A DNA stretch of 64,000 nucleotides from Komagataeibacter swingsii (GTDB lineage Bacteria > Pseudomonadota > Alphaproteobacteria > Acetobacterales > Acetobacteraceae). A program made the translations under genes and the position numbers. The notes beneath the pieces are model-generated. The model saw only the letters and a list, made by a program, of their open reading frames with translations. It did not search any database and was not told the origin of the DNA. This document shows positions 1 through 8,564 of the stretch, in pieces. The stretch spans positions 1 to 64,000 of the forward strand of contig NZ_NKUB01000013.1 of NCBI RefSeq assembly GCF_003207895.1. The letters run 5' to 3'. The first letter of the stretch is position 1, and the number at the start of each line of letters is the position of its first letter.

Positions 1-1
1 G

Positions 2-94
2 CGTCAGATCTCCCTCAACCATATCCTGCACTGGTCACGCTTCAGACGAATACATCAGGCAAAAGCCTACGCCTCTCACATCAAAACACAACTG
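2..94 (+). CDS. 3' end of a probable transposase (partial)
   Basis: An open frame runs in from outside the window and stops at TAG (92-94). The visible 30 residues are basic and aromatic, with HILHWSRFRRIHQ followed by KAYASHIK. This resembles the C-terminal tail of DDE transposases, but the fragment is too short to assign a family. It ends just before the TA at which the next insertion sequence has inserted, so the two form a small nest of mobile DNA. It could also be the tail of an unrelated basic protein. Confidence 0.35.
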
Positions 95-102
95 TAGTGC
101 TA

Positions 103-945
103 GGGCCTGTTAGGTCTTGAATAACAGAACGGACTGCATAGCTGTTTATGATGAGCATGATGCAGTCTGTCTTTTCTGATGCCGCCTGGTCCGTCTGGGA
201 GCCTTTGATCGAGGAAGTCCGTCCGAAGGGCAAGACCCCACCGAAAAACCTTCGACGGACGATCTCCGCGATTTTCTGGCGCCATCAGAATGGCGCGAAA
301 TGGCGCGCCCTTCCGCCTGAGTTTGGTCCCTGGTGGATTGCCGCACAGTTGTTTATTCGCTGGTCGAAGCTTGGTGTGTGGCAGCGCCTCTTTGAAAAGG
401 TCAGAGGCTCGGAGCCGGCATTGGGCATGGTCTTTCTCGATGGCACGACGATCCGTGCCCATCACAAGGCGGCCGGGGCCGCCAAAAAAGGGGATACAGT
501 GAGCGCTGCAGAGACCGTGAGGCGCTTGGCCGCTCACGTGGAGGCTTTGGCACCAAGGTCTGTGTAGCTGCGGATGGACATGGTAAGGCATTGTCCTTCA
601 CACTGTCGCCCGGACAGGCACATGAACTGCCATCCGCTTATGCCCTGCTCGACGACCTGCCACACCCACCGACCTATGTTGTTTGTGATCGCGGATATGC
701 TTCGCATAAATTCCGTGAATATCTCTGAGACCGGGGATCTCGTCCTGTTATCCCGCCAAGGAAAAATGATCCAGAAGTCGCCTGTCCCAAATGGGCTTAC
801 AGGCACCGACACCTGGTCGAAAACCTGTGGGCAAGGCTCAAGGAGTGGCGGGCTGTCGCGACCCGATACGAAAAGACAGCCGCATCTTTCCTCTCTGTCA
901 TCCTCATCGCGGCTACAGCAGACTATATCAAGGCCTAACAGGCCC
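103..945 (+). mobile_element. IS5-family (IS427-like) insertion sequence
   Basis: The element is bounded by perfect 12-bp terminal inverted repeats, GGGCCTGTTAGG (103-114) and CCTAACAGGCCC (934-945), each flanked by TA. This fits the 2-bp TA target duplication of the IS427 group of IS5. Its 843-bp length is typical. The transposase is in two frames joined at an A6G slippery heptamer (484-490) and is interrupted by an internal stop, so this copy is probably inactive. Its ends resemble those of the IS at 16134-16953. Confidence 0.85.
148..938 (+). pseudogene. IS5-family transposase, orfA/orfB with internal stop
   Basis: orfA (148-567) encodes the N-terminal part: the helix-turn-helix-like start, WRALPPEFGPW, and the first catalytic Asp in FLDGTTIRAH. 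A -1 frameshift on AAAAAAG at 484-490 leads exactly into the second frame, which reads GRSRGGFGTK, then VVCDRGYAS (second Asp) and HLVENLWARLKEW (catalytic Glu), ending at TAA 936-938. Two-frame organisation with -1 slippage is normal for the IS427 group. An in-frame TGA at 726-728, between the second Asp and the Glu, is not normal and should abolish the protein. Confidence 0.8.
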
Positions 946-1029
946 TAAACATCTAGGGATGGAGAAAACATGGCAAGCGCCGGAAAACCAGCGCTTTGAT
1001 ACAGCATGTTGTCTATTGATGAAGGAGAA

Positions 1030-1115
1030 TGGTGGAGGGAGTTGGATTCGAACCAACGTAGGCGTACACCAGCGGATTTACAGTCCGCCCCCTTTAGCCA
1101 CTCGGGCATCCCTCC
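1030..1115 (-). tRNA. tRNA-Tyr (GTA)
   Basis: On the minus strand the acceptor stem GGAGGGA (from 1115) pairs with TCCCTCC at the 3' end. It is followed by discriminator A and an encoded CCA (1032-1030). The anticodon loop reads CTGTAAA, giving anticodon GTA (Tyr). A long variable arm, as expected for tRNA-Tyr, and a GGTTCGAATCC T-loop are visible. The length is 83 nt without CCA. Confidence 0.95.
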
Positions 1116-1232
1116 GGGTTGGCGCGGTAATTACGGGGATTGGTGGGGGGTGTCAATAGGAAGTGTGAAAAACTTCACCCATGCCCGGTTTGGGGGCATG
1201 ACGCAGGCTGCGGTTGGGCTTAAAGAACGGTC

Positions 1233-2057
1233 ATGAACATGCGCACTCCCCGTCGTCGCGGCGCGTCAGCCGCCTCATCCGCCCCGTCCGCCCGTCCCGC
1301 ATCCGACCGGGGTGGTCGGGGCGGGCGGGGTGCGGCTTCGGCCCCGCGTGGCACATGCTGGCTGTATGGGCAGCATGCGGTGCAGGCGGCACTGGAAAAT
1401 CCGGCGCGCAAGCTGCGCCAGCTTCTGGTCACGGCTGAAGCACAGGAAGCCCTTGCTGCCCGGCTGGAAGGCGGTTTCCCCATCCAGCCGGTACGCACCG
1501 AACGTGCCCGCCTTGATACGCTGTGCGGTCCTGATGCGGTGCATCAGGGCATGGCGCTGCTGGTGGATGTGCTGACCCCGCCCGACCTTGATACCGTTCT
1601 GGAACGGCCCGGCCCCGTGCTGGTGCTGGATCAGGTGACGGACCCACGTAATGTGGGGGCCATCCTGCGTTCGGCCGCGGCGTTCGGCGCGGTGGCGGTT
1701 GTCATGCAGGACCGCAATGCCCCGGACGAGACGGGCACGCTGGCGCGGGCGGCATCCGGCGCACTGGAAATCGTTCCCCTGATCCGGGTGGTCAACCTGT
1801 CGCGCGTGCTGGATGCGCTCAAGGCCCGTGGCCTGTGGGTGGTGGGACTGGACGCAGGCGGCGGCATACTGGATGGCGCGTCCTTCAGCCAGCGCCGCGT
1901 GGCCCTGGTGCTGGGGGCGGAAGGCGCGGGCCTGCGTCGCCTGACGCGGGAACATTGTGACGAGATCGCGGGTCTTGCCATGAGCAGCGACATGGAAAGC
2001 CTGAATGTATCCAACGCGGCGGCCGTGGCCTTGTATGAGATGTACCGCCATCGCTGA
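1233..2057 (+). CDS. rlmB: TrmH/SpoU-family rRNA 2'-O-methyltransferase (RlmB-like)
   Basis: This 274-residue protein probably methylates the 2'-O of a guanosine in 23S rRNA using S-adenosylmethionine. A low-complexity Arg/Ala/Gly N-terminus (1-40) precedes the substrate-binding domain, which starts at WLYGQHAV (43-50). The SPOUT knot domain contains motif 1 DPRNVGAILR (137-146), motif 2 LVLGAEGAGLRR (about 225) and motif 3 SLNVSNAAAV (about 258). Family knowledge makes RlmB (Gm2251) the best match, but other TrmH members cannot be excluded. It converges on the next gene, with a truncated copy of the intergenic repeat in between. Confidence 0.88.
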   Translation: MNMRTPRRRGASAASSAPSARPASDRGGRGGRGAASAPRGTCWLYGQHAVQAALENPARKLRQLLVTAEAQEALAARLEGGFPIQPVRTERARLDTLCGPDAVHQGMALLVDVLTPPDLDTVLERPGPVLVLDQVTDPRNVGAILRSAAAFGAVAVVMQDRNAPDETGTLARAASGALEIVPLIRVVNLSRVLDALKARGLWVVGLDAGGGILDGASFSQRRVALVLGAEGAGLRRLTREHCDEIAGLAMSSDMESLNVSNAAAVALYEMYRHR

Positions 2058-2075
2058 CGGCCGCGTAAAAAACCA

Positions 2076-2102
2076 TAAAAGCTTCACCAGAAAATTCTGT
2101 CT
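2076..2102. repeat. Truncated copy of the three-stem intergenic repeat
   Basis: The stretch AAAAGCTTCACCAGAAAA followed by TTCTGTCTT matches one end of the repeat family seen complete at 29614-29688 and 35884-35959, with a few changes. It fills most of the 45-bp gap between the convergent ends of rlmB and the phosphoethanolamine-transferase-like gene. The other half of the repeat is absent. Confidence 0.55.
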
Positions 2103-3752
2103 TCAATCCCGTGCGATATGGCACCGGCCATCATCATGGCTGTGGTCATAATCGACATTCTGGTTGGCCGTGCCGTCCCCATGCACGATCCGCGCCATGC
2201 GGGCGGGATGGGCTGACAGTACCGACAGGGCTTCATCCGCCGCCCCGTAATGCAGCCCCGCCGCATCCAGCACGCTGGGCGGCAGGGCCGCAAGCGTCAG
2301 CGGGACATGCGCGTTGTCCCGCGCGGCCTGTACCGCCTGCGGGTGGGCCGCCTGCCACGCGGCGGATGTCCACAGGTAGAACGGTATTTCATACGCGGCG
2401 CGCACATCCCCATGCACGGGAATGCCGCCTGAACATTCCGCAATCCGCACCCCATGGTCGGATACGTAGAACAGGGCGGCTTCCCCCCCATGCGCCGCCA
2501 GCGTGGCACGGACATGGGCCAGCATGTGGTCGGTATAGGCAATGCTGTTGTCATAAGCCGTGCCAAGGCTGGCAAAACCGCGTGGAAAACGATCGGCCGC
2601 GTTTTCATGGCTGCCGAACAGGTGCAGCACGATAAAGGCGCGCCCGTGCGCATCCGTAATGGCATGGTCTACGACCGGCAGCATGCGTTCGTCCAGCACC
2701 GGGCTGCTCATCAGCCCGTCATGCACGGTGGTGTAGGCGATATGGCGCGCCTGTTCCGAATACGCGCCAATCACGCTGTCATATGGCCCCAGGCGCGGGT
2801 GGTTGCTGATCCACCACGTATCGAACCCCGCCGCGTTGAATACGGATACCAGGTCACGCCCCGGCGCAGCCCCGGGCCGCAGGCGGTCATAACCGGACAG
2901 AATGACCGGTACGGCGCCCACCGTGTAATCAAAGGGGGTGACCATGTCATCAAAGCGCACCAGCCCCGGCGCCTGCTCCATTTCCGGTGTGGTTGCGGGG
3001 CCGTATCCATAAATATGGTGATGGTCCCGCCGTGCGCTTTCGCCGATCACCAGCACGATCACCTGGGGCGTGGCGGGCGGCGGGGGATTGAAATGGATCG
3101 GCTCATGGCTGATCCGCCGCGCCATGTCGGTCACGCGCCGGGTTTCACGCCGGGCGGCGACATAGCCGGTCGCCATGCTCCACGGCCATGCCCGGTCAAA
3201 ACGCGAATGGATGGGCACCATCGGGTTTTCGGTCCCATCGCGCGAAGGGGGCAGGCGCCCCCACAACTGCACGGTCGGTATAACGATCCACCCCAGCAGC
3301 ACGGCAACACAGGCCATGCGCGTGCGGACCCGCCAGCCCACGACCGCCCCACGCGGCCGCGACAGGTAGCATCCGGCCAGCACCACCCACACCAGCGTCC
3401 ATAGCCCCAGATAGGGCAGCACCGGCCACACATACCCCACCACAACGGGAAAGGAGCAGTAGAACAGGATCAGCCACAGCGGGTATCCCGGCGGCACACC
3501 ACTCATGCTGATGTAATACAGCGCCGCAGGCAGCAGCACGACCACCGGCAGCAGGCATGCCAGCAGCACCCGCCTGCTGTTGAACACCAGCGCCACCACC
3601 ACCCACAGCACGACCGACCGCACGATCCCCTGCAACGCCGTGCAGGCGGGCAGCAGCGCAAGGATGGCCATGAGGCCAAGCAGCATGTCGGGCCACAGGC
3701 GCTGGAATGCGGCCTGCCTGCGGGCCGGGCCATGGAAGAAGCGGGCGGTCAT
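2103..3752 (-). CDS. Membrane phosphoethanolamine-transferase-like protein (alkaline phosphatase/sulfatase fold)
   Basis: A 549-residue inner-membrane enzyme with about five hydrophobic segments in residues 20-165 and a periplasmic catalytic domain after about residue 225. The nucleophile loop is VIGESARRDHHHIYGYG, with Ser where EptA-family enzymes usually have Thr. HLFGSHENA, AYDNSIAYTDHML and YVSDHG supply the expected metal and phosphate ligands. By family it should move phosphoethanolamine (or a similar phospho-group) from a phospholipid to lipid A, core sugars or another envelope glycan; the acceptor is unknown. The ATG start is at 3750-3752. The tail is His/Asp-rich (DYDHSHDDGRCH). It converges with rlmB and is divergent from icd. 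Confidence 0.8.
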   Translation of the reverse strand: MTARFFHGPARRQAAFQRLWPDMLLGLMAILALLPACTALQGIVRSVVLWVVVALVFNSRRVLLACLLPVVVLLPAALYYISMSGVPPGYPLWLILFYCSFPVVVGYVWPVLPYLGLWTLVWVVLAGCYLSRPRGAVVGWRVRTRMACVAVLLGWIVIPTVQLWGRLPPSRDGTENPMVPIHSRFDRAWPWSMATGYVAARRETRRVTDMARRISHEPIHFNPPPPATPQVIVLVIGESARRDHHHIYGYGPATTPEMEQAPGLVRFDDMVTPFDYTVGAVPVILSGYDRLRPGAAPGRDLVSVFNAAGFDTWWISNHPRLGPYDSVIGAYSEQARHIAYTTVHDGLMSSPVLDERMLPVVDHAITDAHGRAFIVLHLFGSHENAADRFPRGFASLGTAYDNSIAYTDHMLAHVRATLAAHGGEAALFYVSDHGVRIAECSGGIPVHGDVRAAYEIPFYLWTSAAWQAAHPQAVQAARDNAHVPLTLAALPPSVLDAAGLHYGAADEALSVLSAHPARMARIVHGDGTANQNVDYDHSHDDGRCHIARD

Positions 3753-3971
3753 GACCGTTTCATGTCATACGCCCCCGCCCACGGGTAGCCCCACCGAGCG
3801 GGGTGGCGGCACGATGATGGCACGTTTGTGAATGAACCCACATGCGGCAATGCTTTTTATCCCCTGTCGGCACGCCTAATAATGCGACCGCCGGGAGGCC
3901 CGCGCGCGAACGGGCGCCAGAAAGAAAAAACACGCAAAAACAGTAATCATTTAAAGGCAGACAAACGTACC

Positions 3972-5192
3972 ATGGCAAAAATAAAGGTCAAAAATCCCGT
4001 TGTCGAAATGGATGGCGACGAGATGACCCGCATTATCTGGCACTTCATCCGCGAACGGCTGATCCTGCCGTATCTGGATATCGACCTGAAATATTACGAC
4101 CTGGGCATCCGCCATCGTGACGAGACCGATGACCGCGTGACGGTGGAAGCCGCCGAGGCCGTGCGCCGCTATGGCGTGGGCGTGAAATGCGCCACCATCA
4201 CCCCCGATGAGGCACGGGTGGCGGAATTCGGCCTCAAGAAGATGTGGCGTTCGCCCAACGGCACCATCCGCAACATCCTTGATGGCACGATCTTCCGCGA
4301 ACCGATCATCTGTTCCAACGTGCCGCGCCTTGTCCCGCACTGGACCCAGCCCATCGTGATCGGCCGCCATGCCTATGGTGACATCTACCGCGCCGCCGAA
4401 ACCCGCATTCCCGGCCCTGGCAAGGTCACCCTGCGCTACACCCCCGCCGATGGCGGCCCCGAACAGGTGCTGGACGTGCATGACTTCAAGGGACCGGGCG
4501 TGGCGCTGGGCATGCACAACACCCGCGCCTCGATCGAAGGGTTCGCGCGCGCGTCGCTGGCCTATGGGCGCGACCGCAAGCTGCCGGTCTACCTGTCCAC
4601 CAAGAACACCATCCTCAAGGCCTATGACGGCATGTTCAAGGATGTGTTCCAGGAAGTGTACGAACGGGAATTCAAGGCCGAGTTCGAAAAGCTTGGCCTG
4701 ACCTACGAACACCGCCTGATCGATGACATGGTGGCCTGCGCGCTGAAGTGGAAGGGGGGCTATGTCTGGGCGTGCAAGAACTATGACGGCGACGTGGAAA
4801 GCGACATCGTGGCACAGGGCTTCGGCAGCCTTGGCCTCATGACCTCGGTGCTGCTCAACCCGACAGGCGACGTGGTGGAGGCCGAGGCCGCCCATGGCAC
4901 CGTGACCCGCCATTTCCGCGAATACCAGAAGGGGCGGCCCACCAGCACCAATCCCATCGCCTCGATCTTCGCATGGACGCGGGGCCTGGCCTATCGCGGC
5001 AAGTTTGATGACACGCCCGACGTGACCCACTTCGCCCATACGCTGGAACGCGTCTGTGTGGAAACGGTCGAGGGTGGCCAGATGACCAAGGACCTTGCCC
5101 TGCTGGTCGGCAAGGACACCAAATGGCTTGATACCCAGCCCTTCCTTGACGTGCTGGATGAAAAGCTGCGCGCGGCGCTGGCTAGGGCGTAA
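3972..5192 (+). CDS. icd: NADP-dependent isocitrate dehydrogenase, eukaryote-like type
   Basis: Converts isocitrate to 2-oxoglutarate and CO2 with reduction of NADP in the cytosolic TCA cycle. The 406-residue protein starts [20 protein letters not shown]. The frame stays open upstream to 3828, but the extension has no family similarity, so ATG 3972 was chosen. Diagnostic segments are [16 protein letters not shown] (substrate binding), [14 protein letters not shown] (metal-binding Asp), [20 protein letters not shown] and [15 protein letters not shown] (NADP-binding). This is the homodimeric type of eukaryotes and many alphaproteobacteria, not the E. coli type. A rho-independent terminator follows at 5201-5229. 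Confidence 0.96.
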   Translation: MAKIKVKNPVVEMDGDEMTRIIWHFIRERLILPYLDIDLKYYDLGIRHRDETDDRVTVEAAEAVRRYGVGVKCATITPDEARVAEFGLKKMWRSPNGTIRNILDGTIFREPIICSNVPRLVPHWTQPIVIGRHAYGDIYRAAETRIPGPGKVTLRYTPADGGPEQVLDVHDFKGPGVALGMHNTRASIEGFARASLAYGRDRKLPVYLSTKNTILKAYDGMFKDVFQEVYEREFKAEFEKLGLTYEHRLIDDMVACALKWKGGYVWACKNYDGDVESDIVAQGFGSLGLMTSVLLNPTGDVVEAEAAHGTVTRHFREYQKGRPTSTNPIASIFAWTRGLAYRGKFDDTPDVTHFAHTLERVCVETVEGGQMTKDLALLVGKDTKWLDTQPFLDVLDEKLRAALARA

Positions 5193-5200
5193 GAACGCGA

Positions 5201-5229
5201 ACGGGACGGCTTACTGGCCGTCCCGTTTT
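5201..5229 (+). terminator. Rho-independent terminator of icd
   Basis: A 10-bp perfect stem, ACGGGACGGC (5201-5210) with GCCGTCCCGT (5217-5226), encloses a 6-nt loop and is followed by a short T-run. It begins 8 bp after the icd stop codon. Confidence 0.85.
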
Positions 5230-5246
5230 GCATGGACCCCGCTGAT

Positions 5247-5265
5247 AAAAGTTTTTGGGTGCCGC
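5247..5265. repeat. Truncated copy of the three-stem intergenic repeat
   Basis: AAAAGTTTTTGGGTGCCGC is identical to one end of the repeat family (compare 29614-29630). The match then stops abruptly. It lies just downstream of the icd terminator. Only about a quarter of the element remains. Confidence 0.6.
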
Positions 5266-5419
5266 GCTGGTACCCGTCATGCATTCCATCCTGTCCCCGG
5301 TCCTGCGCCGCAGGTCCCGTCCCATGATGGCGGCAGGGTCATGCCTGAACACATAATCGTCATCACCGGCCAGAACCGGGGAAAAAGCCCGATAAAAAAA
5401 TCAGGGTATGCAATATAGA

Positions 5420-5437
5420 CCTACCCATTCGGGTAGG
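5420..5437. promoter_or_regulatory. Palindromic candidate operator upstream of the YqhA-type gene
   Basis: CCTACCC (5420-5426) and GGGTAGG (5431-5437) form a perfect 7-bp inverted repeat around ATTC. An AT-rich -10-like TTATAT (about 5444-5449) follows, and the gene starts at 5457. The position, overlapping a likely promoter, fits repressor binding. The short loop and lack of a T-run argue against a terminator. The regulator is unknown. Confidence 0.45.
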
Positions 5438-5456
5438 ATGAGATTATATAGGCCCC

Positions 5457-6044
5457 ATGCACGATCCAACGCCGCAGGCGTCGTCTCCGGTTCCCTCACA
5501 GGGAACGCCATGGCTGGAAAGCGGCCTGGAACGACTGTTCTTCCGTGCACGGTGGTTGTGCGCGCCGCTGTATCTCGGGCTGACGGCGGGGTTGCTGGTC
5601 ATACTGGTCAAATTCTTCCAGACCGTGTGGACGCTGGTCAGGCACAGCTACACGCTGGAATTCGATGATGTGTTTGTTGGCATCCTCGACATGATTGACC
5701 TGGTGCTGCTGGCGAACCTGCTGCTGATCGTGATGTTCGCGGGATATGAGAATTTTGTTTCCAAGCTGGATGTGCGCAGCCACCGGGATTTTCCCGACTG
5801 GATCGGGCACGTCACGTTCGGGGACATCAAGATAAAGCTCATGGCCTCCATCGTGGCCATGTCCGCAATCCATGTACTGGCGGATTTCATACGGGTTAAT
5901 GAAATCTCCAGCCGGACACTGGCCTGGAGCGTGGGTATCCATCTGGCCTTTGTCGTGTCGGGCCTGATGCTCGCGATGATGGACCGGATGATGGAACCCC
6001 CCGCCACCCCTACAGGGTCACAGGCGGAATCGGGCGGCCACTGA
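5457..6044 (+). CDS. UPF0114/YqhA-family inner-membrane protein
   Basis: A 195-residue protein with four hydrophobic segments (about 35-60, 77-100, 125-145 and 152-175). Its arrangement matches the YqhA/UPF0114 family, including LERLFFRARWLCAPLYLGL near the N-terminus and the cytoplasmic DWIGHVTFGDIKIKL between segments two and three. The function of the family is not established. Its promoter region carries a perfect palindrome at 5420-5437. Confidence 0.85.
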   Translation: MHDPTPQASSPVPSQGTPWLESGLERLFFRARWLCAPLYLGLTAGLLVILVKFFQTVWTLVRHSYTLEFDDVFVGILDMIDLVLLANLLLIVMFAGYENFVSKLDVRSHRDFPDWIGHVTFGDIKIKLMASIVAMSAIHVLADFIRVNEISSRTLAWSVGIHLAFVVSGLMLAMMDRMMEPPATPTGSQAESGGH

Positions 6045-6257
6045 CAGGTTGCCATGGCCGTTACGACGGCCACGAACATGGCGCCCCGGCGGGCGTTGCA
6101 GGCATGGATTGGCGCCTGAGGGCACTCGCACCCGTTGATTTGGGGCGAGGTGAAGGCGTTCATGCCCCATTACAATCACATTTACGTGATAGTATAGGAC
6201 TGTTTCCGTCGCTTTTATTTGGCATGGGCTTACTAAAACCAAGGGCCAGAGCATGTT

Positions 6258-6294
6258 TTGACATATAAACGGCATCCGGAATACCGTTTATATG
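6258..6294. promoter_or_regulatory. Promoter with a long perfect palindrome, probable operator of the Rrf2 regulator
   Basis: CATATAAACGG (6262-6272) and CCGTTTATATG (6284-6294) form an 11-bp perfect inverted repeat with an 11-bp spacer. A consensus -35 hexamer TTGACA (6258-6263) overlaps its left arm. The centre-to-centre distance of 22 bp is about two helical turns, as for a dimeric regulator. The regulator gene starts 40 bp downstream, so autoregulation is likely but inferred. Confidence 0.6.
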
Positions 6295-6333
6295 GGTCTG
6301 TTTCTGTCGATTGCCCCTATGTTAGGTAGCCAC

Positions 6334-6843
6334 ATGCGCCTGACCCTGCACACCGATTATGCCTTACGCACCCTGCTATACATGGGAATCCATGCGGACA
6401 GACGCGTGTCGATCCATGAGATCGCCAACGCGTACGACATATCCGAAAATCACCTTGTCAAGGTCATTCACCGGCTGTCGCGCCTTGGGCTGATTGATGC
6501 ACGACGAGGTCGGGGTGGGGGGCTGTTGCTGGCCCATGACCCCAGGGACATCCGGATTGGCGATGTCGTGCGCCAGACCGAGGATGACATGCGCCTTGTC
6601 CATTGCGAACCAAACGTCGATGCCGCAAACGGCACCGGCTGCATCCTGTCGGACATGTGCCGCCTGCGCGGGGTGCTGTCGCTGGCGCTGGGGGCATTCA
6701 TGAAAGTGCTGGATGACACGACACTGGCCGACCTGCTGCCGCCAGAAGAACATGCCATGCTGCGCGAACGCCTGCCTGGCCCCCACCTGCCCGCCCCGCC
6801 CGCCGGGCAGGCCACGCCCACGGACAGGCCGACGCTACAATAA
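6334..6843 (+). CDS. Rrf2-family transcriptional regulator, NsrR-like
   Basis: A 169-residue DNA-binding protein starting MRLTLHTDYALRTLLYMG, the typical Rrf2 N-terminus. The winged-helix domain includes SIHEIANAYDISENHLVKVI and RLGLIDARRGRGGGL. Cys91, Cys103 and Cys109 occupy the region that binds an iron-sulfur cluster in NsrR/IscR proteins, so it may sense nitric oxide or redox state; this specificity is inferred. An upstream in-frame ATG at 6292 lies inside the palindromic operator and was rejected in favour of 6334. It converges on the DedA gene with only 36 bp between them. Confidence 0.85.
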   Translation: MRLTLHTDYALRTLLYMGIHADRRVSIHEIANAYDISENHLVKVIHRLSRLGLIDARRGRGGGLLLAHDPRDIRIGDVVRQTEDDMRLVHCEPNVDAANGTGCILSDMCRLRGVLSLALGAFMKVLDDTTLADLLPPEEHAMLRERLPGPHLPAPPAGQATPTDRPTLQ

Positions 6844-6879
6844 ATCCTGCCCGCGCGGGGGTAGCCGATGGCGACCTGG

Positions 6880-7551
6880 TTACGCCACCGGCGCCCCGGG
6901 TGCATCCGCATCCCTGGCCTGCACGGCCGCATCCGCACGGGCTTCACGCAGGGCCTGCTGGGTCAGGCGTTCTTCATTACGACGCAGGAAAAGGGCGCTG
7001 GCCACCAGTCCGGCAGCCACTGCCAGCCCCATTGCGATACTGGCCGGGCCGGATACCTGCGTCACCTTGCGGCCAAGGTAATACGCACCCGTGGCATACC
7101 CCCCCGCCCAGCACAGGCCACCCAGCGCATTGAACACCATGAAGCGCGGCCACGGCATATGGTTCGCCCCCGCCAGCAGGGCGACGAATACCCGCAGCAG
7201 GGCGATGAACCGCCCGAAAAACACGATGCCGCTGCCATGGTGACGGAACAGGAAGCGCCCCAGCAGCAGCCGGTCCGGGGTCAGCTTGATCCGGGCACCA
7301 TATTTCTGCAGCAGTGGCAGGCCGACCCGGCGCCCGATCAGGTAGCCGATATTATCCCCGATCACGGCACCCGCCACCGCCGCAAGCGCCACCCACTGGA
7401 TATCCAGCTTATGGGTCGCGGCGCAGTAGATGGAAGCTGAAATGATCAGCGTTTCAGCCGGCAGCGGCAGCCCCATGCTTTCCAGCATGACGATGAAGGT
7501 GATCACCCCATATCCATAATGCTGGAACAGGTATTCAAAATGATGCAGCAG
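6880..7551 (-). CDS. DedA-family membrane protein, probable CTG start
   Basis: DedA/SNARE-associated proteins are inner-membrane proteins linked to membrane homeostasis and lipid transport. The sequence shows the family core ESMGLPLPAETLII, DNIGYLIGRRVG, GRFIALLRVFVALLAG and GGLCWAGGYATG with about five hydrophobic stretches. The first ordinary start is GTG at 7506. That would remove HHFEYLFQHYGYG, which is in frame upstream and is what DedA proteins normally carry. The only start-like codons upstream are ACG 7554 and two CTGs (7551, 7548), all after an in-frame TGA at 7557. GGAGG at 7564-7560 lies 8 nt before CTG 7551, so that start was chosen (223 residues). Confidence 0.78.
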   Translation of the reverse strand: MLHHFEYLFQHYGYGVITFIVMLESMGLPLPAETLIISASIYCAATHKLDIQWVALAAVAGAVIGDNIGYLIGRRVGLPLLQKYGARIKLTPDRLLLGRFLFRHHGSGIVFFGRFIALLRVFVALLAGANHMPWPRFMVFNALGGLCWAGGYATGAYYLGRKVTQVSGPASIAMGLAVAAGLVASALFLRRNEERLTQQALREARADAAVQARDADAPGAPVA

Positions 7552-7904
7552 CGTTCAGTCCTCCATCGCCGGGAAACGGGCACGGGCCATGCACCCCGCA
7601 TGCCGGCAGGACCGGCCCGGGATGCCAACAGGTGGGTGGAAGCGCATCACCTGAATATGACCGGCCTGGAACCCGGCAGGCACAATGGGTGAAACAGGAC
7701 GGCAGCAAAACCGGCTTTAGCGAATATCTGCCACCCGTTTTTTTTCCTGTCCTGTTCCCCGCCCTTTACGCCAGACCGGCATCCGGTGCCCTGACCGGGC
7801 AACGCTGGTCATGATCCGTGCCGCCCGGGGATGCAGCACCGGACATATCCCGCGCCACGGGCAACGGGCAACCGGCACGCCCGGCCGGATCGAACCCGGC
7901 GGCC
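7552..7904. other. Intergenic region without a recognised gene
   Basis: Between the DedA start and the bluB stop on the minus strand. The sequence is GC-rich apart from a T8 tract near 7739-7746. No open frame with a ribosome binding site was found. I looked for a cobalamin riboswitch because of bluB and saw no B12-box-like sequence. Confidence 0.4.
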
Positions 7905-8564
7905 CTAGCGCCTGATCCACTCCCGGCGTTCGGGCGCGCGCCGTTCCCATCCGCGCCGTTCCAGTTCCGGCGTGCTGGCAGGCCGGGCCGGGTAGCCCAC
8001 GCACAGATAGGCCACCAGCTCCAGCGCGGGGTCCACATCCAGCATGGCCTTGATCCGTTCGGGGTCGATGATGGAAACCCAGCCCACCCCGATTCCCGCC
8101 GCCGTGGCCGCCAGCCAGAACGTATGGATGGCCATGACCGTGGACCATGTGGTGGTCTGTGGCATGGTCCCCCGCCCCAGGCCACGCCCCTGTGCGGGTT
8201 CGGGGTGGGACAGGACCGCCACATGATGCGGCGCATCATCCAGTCCCGCCAGTTTCAGCCGGGCATAACGCTGGGCATCCACGCCCGCGCGGTCCGACAG
8301 GGCACGGGCGTTGCAGCGGGCAAAATCCGAGCGCACCGCCGCGCGGCGGTGCGGGTCATCCACCCTTACGAAGCGCCATGGTTCACTCAATCCCACCGAC
8401 GGGGCAAGGCAGGCGGTGCGCAGCAGGCCATCCAGCACGGGTTCGGGCAACGGGTCACGGCGGAAATGGCGCACGTCACGCCGCCAGCGGAACAGGTCGT
8501 GCAACTGCTCCCTGAAAACGGGAGAAAATTCGGGCATGGAAGTCATGCCCCCTCTTTCGTTCAT
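7905..8564 (-). CDS. bluB: 5,6-dimethylbenzimidazole synthase
   Basis: BluB fragments reduced FMN with oxygen to make 5,6-dimethylbenzimidazole, the lower ligand of vitamin B12. The 219-residue protein has the nitroreductase-like fold signature FRWRRDVRHFRRDPLPEPVL near the start and LAPSVGLSEPWRFVRV. VMAIHTFWLAATAAGIGVGW and the IDPERIKAMLDV region follow. ATG 8564 overlaps the stop of the upstream gene (ATGA), which supports this start; later ATGs at 8546 and 8537 are alternatives. No other cobalamin gene is nearby. Confidence 0.9.
   Translation of the reverse strand: MNERGGMTSMPEFSPVFREQLHDLFRWRRDVRHFRRDPLPEPVLDGLLRTACLAPSVGLSEPWRFVRVDDPHRRAAVRSDFARCNARALSDRAGVDAQRYARLKLAGLDDAPHHVAVLSHPEPAQGRGLGRGTMPQTTTWSTVMAIHTFWLAATAAGIGVGWVSIIDPERIKAMLDVDPALELVAYLCVGYPARPASTPELERRGWERRAPERREWIRR

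Noticed and set aside
3951-5039. 362-codon minus-strand frame over icd
   Set aside because: Antisense shadow of a confidently identified enzyme gene.
6292-6333. Earlier ATG start for the Rrf2 regulator
   Set aside because: It lies within the palindromic operator and the added residues do not match the conserved family N-terminus.
7552-7904. Possible cobalamin riboswitch near bluB
   Set aside because: bluB is often under B12 control, but no B12-box-like or conserved core sequence was visible on either strand, and the region lies downstream of bluB.
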